Source: G963923945 sp965199175
GTDB taxonomy: Bacteria > Pseudomonadota > Alphaproteobacteria > G963923945
Direction: 5' to 3'
Assembly: GCA_965199175.1 (NCBI GenBank)
Contig: OZ240684.1
Span: 1-64,000 of the forward strand
Length of the DNA: 64,000 nt
The notes below the pieces were generated by a model. The model was not told the DNA's origin. It did no database searches and worked only from the letters and a program-made list of their open reading frames with translations. The translations under genes were made by a program, and so were the position numbers. Shown in pieces: positions 8,159 through 17,466 of the stretch (positions within the stretch are counted from its first letter, which is position 1; each line of letters starts with the position of its first letter).

Positions 8159-8803
8159 TCAGAAGGGTTCGTTACGTACGGCGATTCGGGCAGAAACCTT
8201 CGTGTTGCCCAGGAATGGCTCCATAATCGGGCTGATGGCATCCCATGGATGGCTGGCTTCATAGAGGACAACATCATTCCCGCTTCCTAAACCAGTGCTG
8301 CCCTGATCAGGATCCCAACGTCCATTGCCATTGGTATCGGTGTAGGTCTCACCAAAATCATAGCGACCATTGCGGTTGCTGTCATTGAACGGCTCCGGTT
8401 TGTCAATATTATCAAACGAGTCGTAGACCTTATATGTCAGGGTGAGTTGACTGCTTTCAAATAAGCCGTAGCTGTTTTCTAAAATGATCTGGCGGATTGT
8501 GTCTTCGCGTGAAGATCCTGCTAATTCCTTTCCGACTGCCCCGAAACGAGATGCCTCCTGGATACCCGACTGAAGAACAACATCGGCGAAAAAACGCAGG
8601 GAAAATTCCATAATACCCATGATCAAGAGCAAGAAAACCGGCAGAACATAGGCCATTTCAAGAATGGTCGCGCCGCACTGGTTGCTGGCCAGGTTACGCC
8701 GTGAAAAAAAACGCCGTAGAGAAAAACGCCGCAGAGAAATCCACAGAGAAAAACGCCGCAGAGAAAACCGCCAAGAAAAATGATGAGAATGAATTGGCAT
8801 CAT
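8159..8803 (-). CDS. TadE-like pseudopilin with Ca-binding-type loops and a repetitive N-terminus
   Basis: Second Tad pseudopilin. The prepilin motif is QCGATILEMAYVLPVFLLLI near residues 43-65. The periplasmic part contains two acidic Asx-Gly loops, DSNRNGRYD and DTNGNGRWD, separated by FGETYT, resembling calcium-binding loops of the dockerin/thrombospondin-3 kind. The leader is unusually long and made of repeats of RRFSL (15-bp unit), so the true start could be further in. The start at 8803 is an ATG; an in-frame TTG at 8806 is also open. Confidence 0.8.
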   Translation of the reverse strand: MMPIHSHHFSWRFSLRRFSLWISLRRFSLRRFFSRRNLASNQCGATILEMAYVLPVFLLLIMGIMEFSLRFFADVVLQSGIQEASRFGAVGKELAGSSREDTIRQIILENSYGLFESSQLTLTYKVYDSFDNIDKPEPFNDSNRNGRYDFGETYTDTNGNGRWDPDQGSTGLGSGNDVVLYEASHPWDAISPIMEPFLGNTKVSARIAVRNEPF

Positions 8804-9040
8804 CAATCCAGATTAACAGAACAAGGTTAGGGATCACTTAATACGATTCTCAAAAGATCCATATTTTTCTGATGATGAATGATTGAGACGATTGCCTGAA
8901 CAACCTGGTCCCCAAAATCAGATATTTTGGGCTGTTTTTATTGATACGCGGTTTTTTGCTCAATGGCAGAGCGGCAACCACCGGGTTTGAAATCATGACC
9001 GCTGTATGACACCGGTTAACTGGTCGCAGGACCAGAGTAG

Positions 9041-10264
9041 TCAGTTGACCACCCGCAATGTGGTGATTTGGTCGCCAATATTGGAAAAGGCTTGCTCTAA
9101 AGCCTTTGGGTTGGCTGATTGAAAAAAATGATCAGGTGAGCTTGCACAACTCATTAAAACATTCCGGGCCCGGCTCGTGTTCAGTTGTAAGCCGATGGTA
9201 TAAATCACTATCCCGAGATTTTTCATCTGAGAGCATGCCGCAGTTTGCTGAGCATCGGCATGTGTATTAGCATTGGCGCCATCGGTGAGTAAAACAACGA
9301 TTTTTTCAACACCCGGGACGTTATAATCGGCAATATCATGAAGACCCCAATCGGCGCGCCAGCGCGGCGATATACTGCGCCACCCCCATAAGATACCGTA
9401 GTCGCCACGTGTTGAGGATAACAAAGACGGCTGTAATGTCGAAATATAGTGGCGGGCTGTGTTTTTGTTATCCGTCAATGGCTGGATGACCTTGTTGCAT
9501 CCTTGAAGAGCAAATGCGATCCGGAATTTTCCATGGCTTGGTGGGGCATCCCCCTTTTCACCATTGACCCGGTTGTTAATACATCCGTTCCAAAATATCC
9601 AGTCAAACCACTGTCCGTGTGCCCATCCTCTGCGATTGCCGCCGATATTGATTACTCCGGTATAGGGAATGAAAGACATCCAGACATTGGACACAGAATT
9701 CTGAGAACCAAACAGGGTGTTAATCAGCGTGTTTGCCCCTTGTTTGACACTCTGCATGCGGCTTCCCTGCATGCTGAAGCTGGTGTCAATAACCAGGGCT
9801 ATTTCAACTCTGCCTGAGCTTCCCTGCTCAATGGCTGAATACACCCGGACCTTAATTGTGTTAAAGCCAAACAACCGTGCAAAAGCGGTTTCCACGTCTG
9901 CGGTTGCAGCCAGGGAGATTCGGTTGTCTTGTTCATCCATGTCCAATGTCATCGTGTTGACCACCTGTCCTCCCAGACCCAGGGTATTGGCAGAAAAATA
10001 GCTCTGGGCTACTTTTTGTCTTTCCGGGGATTCAACTTGCATGGCTGCCAGACCGGCAGAATCCAGGGCTGCCCGCATACCATTCTGGACGGTATAGATG
10101 GTGATTCCATCGATTGCTAACCCCATCAAACCCAGAATTGGCAAGATCATCAGGGCCAATGCCAGGGTGGTCGCACCGCGCTGATTGGTGTGGAATCGTT
10201 TTGATATATCAGCAATTTTGGCCCTGGTTATGGCAAGACCACTGTATTTCGGTTTCCCCATCAT
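9041..10264 (-). CDS. tadG: TadG-like pilus assembly protein with vWA domain
   Basis: Inner-membrane-anchored TadG. The N-terminal motif NQRGATTLALALMILPILGL resembles TadE/TadG leaders. A von Willebrand A domain follows, with the metal-binding motif DTSFS in VALVIDTSFSMQGSRM near residue 165 and a second Asp in IVVLLTDGANANTH. 407 residues. GGAGG lies ten bases before the first ATG. It is the most upstream gene of the minus-strand pilus block. It resembles the TadG at 12855 in overall plan and in motifs such as NQ-x-TTLRV versus NQLIGLRV at the C-terminus. Confidence 0.87.
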   Translation of the reverse strand: MMGKPKYSGLAITRAKIADISKRFHTNQRGATTLALALMILPILGLMGLAIDGITIYTVQNGMRAALDSAGLAAMQVESPERQKVAQSYFSANTLGLGGQVVNTMTLDMDEQDNRISLAATADVETAFARLFGFNTIKVRVYSAIEQGSSGRVEIALVIDTSFSMQGSRMQSVKQGANTLINTLFGSQNSVSNVWMSFIPYTGVINIGGNRRGWAHGQWFDWIFWNGCINNRVNGEKGDAPPSHGKFRIAFALQGCNKVIQPLTDNKNTARHYISTLQPSLLSSTRGDYGILWGWRSISPRWRADWGLHDIADYNVPGVEKIVVLLTDGANANTHADAQQTAACSQMKNLGIVIYTIGLQLNTSRARNVLMSCASSPDHFFQSANPKALEQAFSNIGDQITTLRVVN

Positions 10265-10720
10265 TACCGAACAGCCTCCAAATTATATCTCATTCGTCAT
10301 ATCTGTGGGTCGTTCAGAAAACCGATCAGATCACCAGATGCGGCGGATGCTTCTTTGCTTAAAGAGAGCATCCCTGCCGATGGCCATATTTTATGACCAT
10401 GTATTGTGTACCCATGTTACGGGGCAGATATTTACGGTTTTATTAAACTGACGTATTATTTTTAATTGCTGATTGATATTCCTGATGATCTTTCCGACCA
10501 AAGGAGAGCATACCCGGCGCATGGAAAGCATTGCCGCCCCATCCTTAAAACCAGGGTCTGTTTTGATGTTTTTGTGAGACGTTTTTGTGGGACGTTTTTG
10601 TTTTGTGAGACGTTATGCGATCAACCGCCCGTAGAGGGCCTGTGCCACTGGGATATGTGACCATATGTGATCCGCCATTAAGCGTGCGGATATGGGTAAT
10701 GCAGCAGCTTGATGACCGGA
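10265..10720. other. Gap between tadG and the aquaporin gene, with a 13-bp tandem repeat
   Basis: No gene is seen. 10568-10611 holds three copies of GTTTTTGTGAGAC, the third with an internal insertion. The gap should contain the tadG promoter (minus strand), but none could be assigned. Confidence 0.55.
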
Positions 10721-11398
10721 TCAATCAGCTTGATGAGGCCGGGTCTGCCAGGAGAAATAACAGAGGGCCAAAACGGCCCCCAGAATTTGGGCGATGATAA
10801 AAAAGCCAATATCAGAAGCCGCGATACCGGCGAAGCTATCGGTCAGGGAACGAGCCACTGTCACCGCCGGATTGGCAAAAGAAGTTGAGGCCGTAAACCA
10901 GATCGCGGCTGTAATATAGCCCCCGACCGCATCAGCAACCGCCTGTGCACGCCACCGCCGGACAAACAAAATAACCGTCAGCAAACCAAAGGTCGCCACC
11001 ATCTCAGCGATGAATTGTCCGGTCCCATGGCGGGCGGTTTGAGACAGTTGCCACAAAGATTGATCAAACATGGCATGAGCGATGAAAACACCCGAAATGC
11101 CGCCGATGACCTGAGCCACCATATAAGCAATCGCTGCATTGGGTTCGATTTCCCGTCGTAAAGCCATCACCAACGTCACCACCGGGTTGAAATGGGCCCC
11201 GGAAACCGGTCCCCAAATAACAATAAAGACCCGCAACGCCATGCCGGTGGCCAGGGCGTTGGCCATCAGGATCAGGGCCATTAGGCCGTCAGCCAACTGG
11301 CTGGCCATGATTCCCGAACCGACAACAGCGATCAACAAGGCCGCGGTTCCGCAATATTCAGCAACCAGGCGGCGGCCGAGTGTTGGGGTGTCATCCAT
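10721..11398 (-). CDS. MIP-family channel (aquaporin/glycerol facilitator type)
   Basis: Integral membrane channel of the major intrinsic protein family, 225 residues with six hydrophobic segments. Both pore motifs are intact: GAHFNPVVT in the first half and SFANPAVTVAR in the second, the latter with the Arg of the selectivity filter. The start at 11398 has GGAG nine bases upstream; the longer reading from 11488 adds a non-conserved N-terminus. Whether it passes water, glycerol or a metalloid solute cannot be told. No arsenic genes are nearby. Confidence 0.87.
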   Translation of the reverse strand: MDDTPTLGRRLVAEYCGTAALLIAVVGSGIMASQLADGLMALILMANALATGMALRVFIVIWGPVSGAHFNPVVTLVMALRREIEPNAAIAYMVAQVIGGISGVFIAHAMFDQSLWQLSQTARHGTGQFIAEMVATFGLLTVILFVRRWRAQAVADAVGGYITAAIWFTASTSFANPAVTVARSLTDSFAGIAASDIGFFIIAQILGAVLALCYFSWQTRPHQAD

Positions 11399-11561
11399 GA
11401 GCGCAGTCTCCGTTTGACATGTTCCATAAACCGGAATCAAATTTTGCGATGATACAGCCTTGCCACCGCTTTCCGGTGAGGGTATCACCGGCCAGGATAT
11501 CTTTTTGCAATAATTTCTCCAGAATGCGCAAAGATGGAATCCTCATCGATGAGGTCAATCA

Positions 11562-11660
11562 TGACGTATTGGATGGATAACGTATTGGATGAATAACGTA
11601 TTGAGCCAATGGCATATAAGATCAGTGATGACGTATTGGATCGATTATGACGTATAACGT
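11562..11660. repeat. Tandem 16-bp repeat spanning the asd start codon
   Basis: Units of 16 bp of the form TGACGTATTGGATGGA occur back to back from 11562 to about 11603. A fourth begins at 11629, and the asd start ATGACGTATAACG at 11647 is itself the last partial unit. The leader therefore looks like repeated copies of the beginning of the gene. The first, second and fourth copies contain an ATG in TGGATG or ATGACG context, so false starts are possible. Confidence 0.75.
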
Positions 11661-12675
11661 TGCTGTTGTCGGTGCAACCGGTAATGTCGGGCGTGAAATT
11701 CTCCAGATTTTGGCTGAGCGTCACTTTCCGGTTGCCGATATTGTGGCGTTGGCTTCCGGTGCTTCAGCCGGGAAAGAAATTTCCTTTGGTGCTGATGATG
11801 TCCTGACGGTCAGAGCCCTGGACGGGTATGATTTTTCTCAGACTGATATTGTTCTTTCTTCACCCGGCAGTAAAGCGGCGGCGGCTTTTGTTCCGCATGC
11901 GGTTGCTGCCGGGGCGGTGGTGATTGATAACAGTTCCCATTTCCGCATGGAGCCGGACATTCCCCTGGTTGTTCCGGAAGTCAATCCACAGGATATTGCC
12001 CGGTACAAAAAGCGGAACATCATTGCCAACCCGAATTGCTCGACCATTCAGATGGTCGTTGCTCTTAAACCGCTCCATGATCTGGCACCGATTAAACGGG
12101 TGGTGGTCGCGACATATCAATCGGTTTCCGGGGCCGGGAAAGCGGCAATGGATGAGTTATTTGGACAGACCCGTAATATTTACGTCAATGACCCGATTGA
12201 AAAGGCTGCTTTCACCAAACAGATTGCCTTTAATGTTATTCCTCATATTGATGTGTTTATGGGTGGGGGTGAAACCAGGGAAGAATGGAAAATGAGTGTT
12301 GAGACTCGTAAGATTCTTGACCCATCGATTGATGTCATTGCTACATGTGTCCGGGTTCCTGCCTTTATCGGTCATGGTGAGGCCGTTCATGTTGAATTTG
12401 AATCACCGATTGATGAAGATGTGGCGCGTGATCGGCTCCGTGAGTCTCCCGGGGTGGTGGTGGTTGATCACCGTTTTGATGAGGGATATGTCACCCCGGT
12501 TGAATGCGTTGGTGAGGATGCGGTGTATGTGAGCCGCATCCGCACTGACCCAACGGTGGAAAATGGTCTGGCATTTTGGGTGGTTGCTGACAATCTGCGC
12601 AAGGGTGCGGCTTTGAATACCGTGCAAATTGCCGAGATTCTGGCCAAAAAATATCTGGCTGGTCGCAGATCATAA
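11647..12675 (+). CDS. asd: Aspartate-semialdehyde dehydrogenase
   Basis: Reduces aspartyl-4-phosphate to aspartate semialdehyde in lysine, methionine, threonine and diaminopimelate synthesis. The NADP-binding motif VVGATGNVGREIL is at the N-terminus. The active-site Cys is in NPNCSTIQMV near residue 130, and the later motif EEWKMSVETRKI is typical of the family. 342 residues, normal length. Its 5' leader is made of tandem copies of the start region. Confidence 0.96.
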   Translation: MTYNVAVVGATGNVGREILQILAERHFPVADIVALASGASAGKEISFGADDVLTVRALDGYDFSQTDIVLSSPGSKAAAAFVPHAVAAGAVVIDNSSHFRMEPDIPLVVPEVNPQDIARYKKRNIIANPNCSTIQMVVALKPLHDLAPIKRVVVATYQSVSGAGKAAMDELFGQTRNIYVNDPIEKAAFTKQIAFNVIPHIDVFMGGGETREEWKMSVETRKILDPSIDVIATCVRVPAFIGHGEAVHVEFESPIDEDVARDRLRESPGVVVVDHRFDEGYVTPVECVGEDAVYVSRIRTDPTVENGLAFWVVADNLRKGAALNTVQIAEILAKKYLAGRRS

Positions 12676-12854
12676 TGCCATGGGAGGTGGTCAGTCCTTC
12701 TCAATTTTCTGATCAATATTTCCGGAAAATTTACCTTATGTAGCGAATAATGCGCTGGTCAATCATTGGTTGTTGATCCGGCAATCCGCTGTGGTTGCCT
12801 GATTGTCACAGTGATTTTTAGTCCATGCAGTATCAAACGCTCTGTGAGGTCCCG

Positions 12855-14303
12855 ATGGCATCGAAAAAACCACACTTATGGGCATCGTTATGTCCATCTT
12901 TATGCAATGTCATCGTTTCTCATCTTGTTCGGCTGAGAAAAGCTGAGAATGGGGCAATCGCAATCTCGTTGTCTGTTGGTATTGTTGTCTTGATTGGTAT
13001 TGCTGGTCTGGCTCTTGATGGTGCGCGGGTCTACGGCGTCAAGACACGGTTGCAGGAATCCCTTGATGCGGCTGCTTTGGCAACGGCTCAGGCGAATGAA
13101 AGCAACCGCGAAGAGACTGCTGTGCGCTATTTCAACTCCAATTACGGACGTTTTTTAGAGAGCACACTCCAGGAGCCAATAGTCCGCTACAGTGATCCCG
13201 AACGTACAATATATCTGGATGTTGCGGCCACTGTTCCGGTCACCTTTATGAAGCTGTTCGGCTTTGACGAAATCACGGTCCGTTCATCGACCACAATCAA
13301 GCGTGAGATCAGTGAACTGGAAGCTGCTTTGGTGCTTGATGTCAGCACCAGCATGGGACAATTTGGAAGAATCGGAAGTCTGCGCCAGGCAACCAGAGAT
13401 TTTATCGATGTCCTCTACGGCAGCCAGCGCTCTATTCCTGAAATCAGGGTCTCTGTCGTGCCTTATACCGGTATCGTGAATATTGGACAGCCATTGAAGA
13501 GATGGACGACTCCGCAATGGCAAAACTGGAAAGGATGTGTTCACGACCGGGTGAATACGGCCTCTGGTGATGCACATCCATCAAGTGGACATTTTAAGAA
13601 CGATTTTTATCATTCCCAGCATCCTTTTTTTAAATGGGAAGCCAACGCACAGCAAAAGGGATGGCGCAAGACCGGGCCACGGAATTGGTTACGGGATGCC
13701 ACGCTTGCCGAAGCATTGCTGCTTGGGCTCAAATTCATGCAGGAAAACAATCCCCATCCGCATCCATCTGAAGAAAATCAATTCTGTAACAGCGGTGTGA
13801 TCAAACCTTTGCGCGACAACCGGGATGCTTTGATCCGGGATTTGCAGGGGCTGCAAGCAACCACCGGGTATCAAAATTTGTCTTTCCCTGGTTCAAACGG
13901 AACCCGGTCTGATCTTGGTTTATTATGGGGATGGCGTACTCTTTCGCCGCATTGGCGTAATATATGGTCCGGGAGCCGGAGAATCGCCAACTACCACCAA
14001 AACGGGGTCACCAAGGCAGTGATTCTTATGACCGATGGAGCCAATAGCGCCAATATTACACGTAATCTTACATCAGCGCAAATTGATCAAAGAATGGATA
14101 CAATTTGTTCTGATATGAAGCAAAGAAACGGTATCATTATTTATGTGCTTGCTCTTGAGGTTAAAAAAGACGCATTCAAGCGGCGCTTGCAGCAATGCGC
14201 TTCCTCAGCTGCTCATTATTTCGAATCTGTTTCCCGCGATGATCTGCGTCAGGCATTTCAGACTGTCGCCAATCAGCTGATTGGATTGCGGGTCATGCAG
14301 TAA
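12855..14303 (+). CDS. Second TadG-like protein with vWA domain
   Basis: A TadG paralogue on the opposite strand and about 2.6 kb from the pilus block. The leader ENGAIAISLSVGIVVLIGIAGL is followed by a long linker and a vWA domain: DVSTS in ALVLDVSTSMGQF, and VILMTDGANSAN. Several stretches recall the TadG at 9041, such as PYTGIVNIG versus PYTGVINIG and LGLLWGWRTLSPHWR versus YGILWGWRSISPRWR, so they are duplicates. Start 12855 is preferred (GTGAGG six bases upstream) over 12825. About 482 residues. It could serve the same pilus or a separate surface structure. Confidence 0.83.
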   Translation: MASKKPHLWASLCPSLCNVIVSHLVRLRKAENGAIAISLSVGIVVLIGIAGLALDGARVYGVKTRLQESLDAAALATAQANESNREETAVRYFNSNYGRFLESTLQEPIVRYSDPERTIYLDVAATVPVTFMKLFGFDEITVRSSTTIKREISELEAALVLDVSTSMGQFGRIGSLRQATRDFIDVLYGSQRSIPEIRVSVVPYTGIVNIGQPLKRWTTPQWQNWKGCVHDRVNTASGDAHPSSGHFKNDFYHSQHPFFKWEANAQQKGWRKTGPRNWLRDATLAEALLLGLKFMQENNPHPHPSEENQFCNSGVIKPLRDNRDALIRDLQGLQATTGYQNLSFPGSNGTRSDLGLLWGWRTLSPHWRNIWSGSRRIANYHQNGVTKAVILMTDGANSANITRNLTSAQIDQRMDTICSDMKQRNGIIIYVLALEVKKDAFKRRLQQCASSAAHYFESVSRDDLRQAFQTVANQLIGLRVMQ

Positions 14304-14413
14304 GAAAATATCCCCAACCGATTCCAGAGCTTGTTCAGGAAGAACGAACAGGGCATGATCCTTGCCTTATTGTTACTCTGTGCTGTTTTGTGAATCTCTG
14401 TTTTTTGTTTCCC

Positions 14414-15076
14414 ATGTCTGATTTACCTGAGCTTTCTGGTCCTTTTTTACCGCCACATGATGGTGGGCCAGCTAAACGTCTGGTGGTTTTATTGCATGGC
14501 TATGGTGCCGATGGCCATGACTTGATTGGGCTTGGGAAGCAATGGGGTCCCGATTTGCCGGGTACGGCCTTTGTTTCACCCCATGCGCCATCCCCCTGTA
14601 TGATGGCACCGATGGGGCGACAATGGTTTCCTTTGCCGGAAATCAGTATTGAGGTGGCCCGCGATGGCGTGTGTTCTGCACTGCCGGTTCTTGAATCTTT
14701 TCTTGATACAGCATTGACTGAGCATCAGCTGAATGTTGGTGATGTTGCCCTGGTCGGCTTTTCTCAAGGTGGGATGATGGCGTTGGCGGCCGGTCTTAAA
14801 CACTCCTATGCAGGGATTATTTCGTATTCCGGTATCCTGGGTGTGGATACTCCTCCTTCTCATCCCCGGCAAGGATACCCTCCGGTTTTGCTTGTGCATG
14901 GTGATGCTGATCCGGTTGTTCCGTCGTCTGCTTTGGGTTATTCACGTGGTCTTCTTGACAGTTGGGGGGTTGAGGTTTCGGCCCATCTTCGCCCTGGCCT
15001 TGGGCATGGAATCGATGGCCAGGGGTTGGGTTTGGGGCTTGATTTTCTAAGGAATATTGAAAATCCCGGGCCGTGA
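14414..15076 (+). CDS. Alpha/beta-hydrolase, phospholipase/carboxylesterase family
   Basis: Serine esterase of the bacterial carboxylesterase/phospholipase family related to acyl-protein thioesterases. The oxyanion region is VVLLHGYGADGHDL, the nucleophile is Ser in VGFSQGGMM near residue 115, the acid is in VHGDADPVVP, and the His is in GLGHGID. 220 residues, usual length. The start at 14414 (MSDLPELSG) is preferred to an in-frame GTG at 14390. Substrate unknown. Confidence 0.85.
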   Translation: MSDLPELSGPFLPPHDGGPAKRLVVLLHGYGADGHDLIGLGKQWGPDLPGTAFVSPHAPSPCMMAPMGRQWFPLPEISIEVARDGVCSALPVLESFLDTALTEHQLNVGDVALVGFSQGGMMALAAGLKHSYAGIISYSGILGVDTPPSHPRQGYPPVLLVHGDADPVVPSSALGYSRGLLDSWGVEVSAHLRPGLGHGIDGQGLGLGLDFLRNIENPGP

Positions 15077-15256
15077 TATTCCTGCTCAATCAGAGGGGTG
15101 GCCGTTTAAATTATACATATTGAGTTATGGTGCCGGTCAATCACAATACCTCTTTATGATCGTCTTTATATTCAATCATTTGTAAAACTATCCGGGTTTT
15201 GGCATTGTTACCCGATTGAAGCGATAGCCGCTCAACAAAGAGAGGGGAGTCAAACA

Positions 15257-15814
15257 GTGTCGGTTCCTGACCATTGTCCAGCACTGGTCCTGAATGCTGA
15301 TTTTCAGCCACTGAGCTATTTTCCCTTGTCATTATGGTCATGGCAGGATGCGATCAAGGCAGTCTTTCTGCAGCGGGTCAATGTGGTCTCGGAATATGAA
15401 TATCAGGCCCATTCACCCAATCTTTCGATTCGTCTGCCCAGTGTCATTAGTCTGAAACGTTATGTTTCTTTGCGCCGCCAGCCTGCTTTTACCCGTTTCA
15501 ATGTCTTTTTGCGGGATCGTTTTTGCTGTCAATACTGTAATGGCCTGTTTCAGGCTGAGGAACTGACCTTTGATCATCTGATCCCACGTTCACGTGGTGG
15601 ACGCACTACCTGGAATAATGTGGTGACGGCCTGTACTGCCTGTAATTTACGCAAAGGGAATCATGCTCTGGCTGAATGCGGCCTGGCTCTTAAAACGACC
15701 CCGGTTTGTCCGACAACCCGTGATTTACAAGAAAAAGGCCGCGCATTTCCGCCCAATTATCTCCATGAGAGCTGGGGTGATTTTCTCTATTGGGATTCCG
15801 AATTGGATCCTTAG
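15257..15814 (+). CDS. HNH endonuclease family protein
   Basis: A stand-alone HNH protein of a type common in alphaproteobacteria. The fold is seen in CQYCNGLF, then LTFDHLIPRSRGGRTTWNN and CTACNLRKGN; two CxxC pairs probably bind zinc. 185 residues. Start GTG at 15257 has GGGGAG seven bases upstream. No methylase or phage genes adjoin it, so a conserved housekeeping or repair role is more likely than restriction. Confidence 0.85.
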   Translation: MSVPDHCPALVLNADFQPLSYFPLSLWSWQDAIKAVFLQRVNVVSEYEYQAHSPNLSIRLPSVISLKRYVSLRRQPAFTRFNVFLRDRFCCQYCNGLFQAEELTFDHLIPRSRGGRTTWNNVVTACTACNLRKGNHALAECGLALKTTPVCPTTRDLQEKGRAFPPNYLHESWGDFLYWDSELDP

Positions 15815-15869
15815 CCTGGGCATCTTTCCCTGACTGATGTCTTTGGCCGGTAAATGTTGGGTGGTCTTT

Positions 15870-16439
15870 TTATTCTTTTGTGTGCTGAACCAGGCTGATA
15901 AAGGCTGCGTATGTGCAGATAATGGCCAGAAAGAGCGACACAATTCCGTTATAAGAAGCCATTGACAGGCCCAGAAACGACCACGCCACTTCATCGCAGC
16001 GCACCACCGGTGCTGCCAGGAGGCGGGCGCGTAAATCATCAATCGATTGTGCCCCCAACGGGGCTGAACAGGCTGCACTTCCTTGCCACCAGCCGTACTC
16101 AACCCCGACATGATATGCCGCCAACCCCATTCCGGTGAGAGCCATGATTGCGGCCAGAGCAAAGAGACCCGCGATTACATGATTTTGTATGGGTTCATTG
16201 TGAGCATTCCGCCGCCATGTCAAACCGGTGACTAACCCGGCAATGATGATGATTGCCAGATGTGGCCAGCGTTGATAGACGCATAATACGCAAGGCTGTA
16301 GGCCGCCCACATATTCTGACAGCATGGCAATGCCCAGAGCACTGGCGGATACACCACCAGCTACAATCGCCCAAAACAGCTGATAACGTGCCAATTCTTT
16401 GCCGGATAAAACCGCTTTTTTGAGGATGTTCAGTGTCAT
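15870..16439 (-). CDS. dsbB: Disulfide bond formation protein DsbB
   Basis: Inner-membrane quinone reductase that reoxidises DsbA. The first periplasmic Cys pair is in LQPCVLCVYQRWPH (CVLC) and the second pair is in SAACSAPL and VVRCDEVAW. Four hydrophobic segments; 189 residues. It runs in the same direction as the yqaA-like gene, 70 bases downstream of it. Confidence 0.93.
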   Translation of the reverse strand: MTLNILKKAVLSGKELARYQLFWAIVAGGVSASALGIAMLSEYVGGLQPCVLCVYQRWPHLAIIIIAGLVTGLTWRRNAHNEPIQNHVIAGLFALAAIMALTGMGLAAYHVGVEYGWWQGSAACSAPLGAQSIDDLRARLLAAPVVRCDEVAWSFLGLSMASYNGIVSLFLAIICTYAAFISLVQHTKE

Positions 16440-16509
16440 TATCGGAGCATCCTGGCCAGAGCATGCGCCAGCACATCAATGATCAGGGTCATGGTTTGCA
16501 TGCTATTTT

Positions 16510-17097
16510 TCAGGTTCCGGTCAAAGGGCCAATCGCCATGATGCCGCCAATCAGAATAATGAAAAACAGGGTTGTTGCCCAGCCCAGATGTTGTTCCAGA
16601 AAGACTTGTATTGGTGGTCCAAATTTCCATACCAGCCCGGCAACAAGAAAAAACCGTGCGCCGCGTGATATCAGGGCAGCCAGGCAGAAAACCCCTAAAC
16701 TGAGATCAATCGCCCCGCTGGCGATGGTCACGACCTTAAAGGGGATGGGTGTGAAGCCACCAACCGCGACAATCCAGGCTCCGTAACGGGTGTAAAGGTC
16801 CTGAAAGTTCTGAAATTCCTCGCTATAATGATAGAATACAAGCAGGGGGTGCGCCACAGTCTCAAAGAGAAAAAAACCGATTCCATATGCCACCAACGCC
16901 CCGGCGACGGAGGACAATGTACAAAGGGCAGCATAGCACCATGCCCGGTCCCGGTTGGCCAGAACCATCGGTACCAATAAGACGTCTGGCGGGATCGGGA
17001 AAACCGAACTTTCGGCAAAACTCACCCCGGATAAAGCCATCCCGGCCCGCCGGTGACCGGCCAGACGCATCGTCCAATCATAGAGTTTCCGGATCAT
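16510..17097 (-). CDS. YqaA/DedA-family membrane protein
   Basis: Membrane protein of the SNARE-associated (DedA/VTT) superfamily, YqaA-like. The conserved loop AESSVFPIPPDVLLVPM follows the first segment, and GGFTPIPFKVVTIASGA is the second signature, with the conserved Pro and Lys. 195 residues. DedA relatives act in membrane lipid homeostasis; the substrate here is unknown. Confidence 0.87.
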   Translation of the reverse strand: MIRKLYDWTMRLAGHRRAGMALSGVSFAESSVFPIPPDVLLVPMVLANRDRAWCYAALCTLSSVAGALVAYGIGFFLFETVAHPLLVFYHYSEEFQNFQDLYTRYGAWIVAVGGFTPIPFKVVTIASGAIDLSLGVFCLAALISRGARFFLVAGLVWKFGPPIQVFLEQHLGWATTLFFIILIGGIMAIGPLTGT

Positions 17098-17379
17098 GAT
17101 AGCGGCATAACAGCCTTCACGGGGGGCGTCCAGCGATCAAAATTTCTTTTTATCAATCAGATGTTTTCATGAAGACGCTTGAGGACAAAAATACCATGCC
17201 TGAACGGGATCTCCAGAAGAGATATCCGGGAATATTCAAAGGGTGAAAGTTCCACAATCACCTGAACATCATTATTTTGAGAGATCATGATCTCTCAACC
17301 AGATCTGGACAACAGATCCTGGCCTGTTTAATCTGGCTTTCCTGGTTGAATGGGTTCATCCAGGGTTGAAATTTTCTGT

Positions 17380-17466
17380 GCGGATGTGGCGGAATTGGTA
17401 GACGCGCCAGACTCAAAATCTGGTGGGGGCAACTCCGTGAGAGTTCGAGTCTCTCCATCCGCACCA
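17380..17466 (+). tRNA. tRNA-Leu (anticodon CAA)
   Basis: Acceptor GCGGATG pairs with CATCCGC and the CCA is encoded. The anticodon stem CCAGA/TCTGG encloses the loop CTCAAAA, giving anticodon CAA. A long variable arm (TGGGGGCAACTCCGTG) and the T-arm GAGTTCGAGTCTC mark a class II leucine tRNA. Confidence 0.97.

Noticed and set aside
15257..15814. HNH gene as a homing endonuclease or restriction nuclease
   Set aside because: No intron, intein or methylase context; the gene is of a stand-alone type common in alphaproteobacterial chromosomes.
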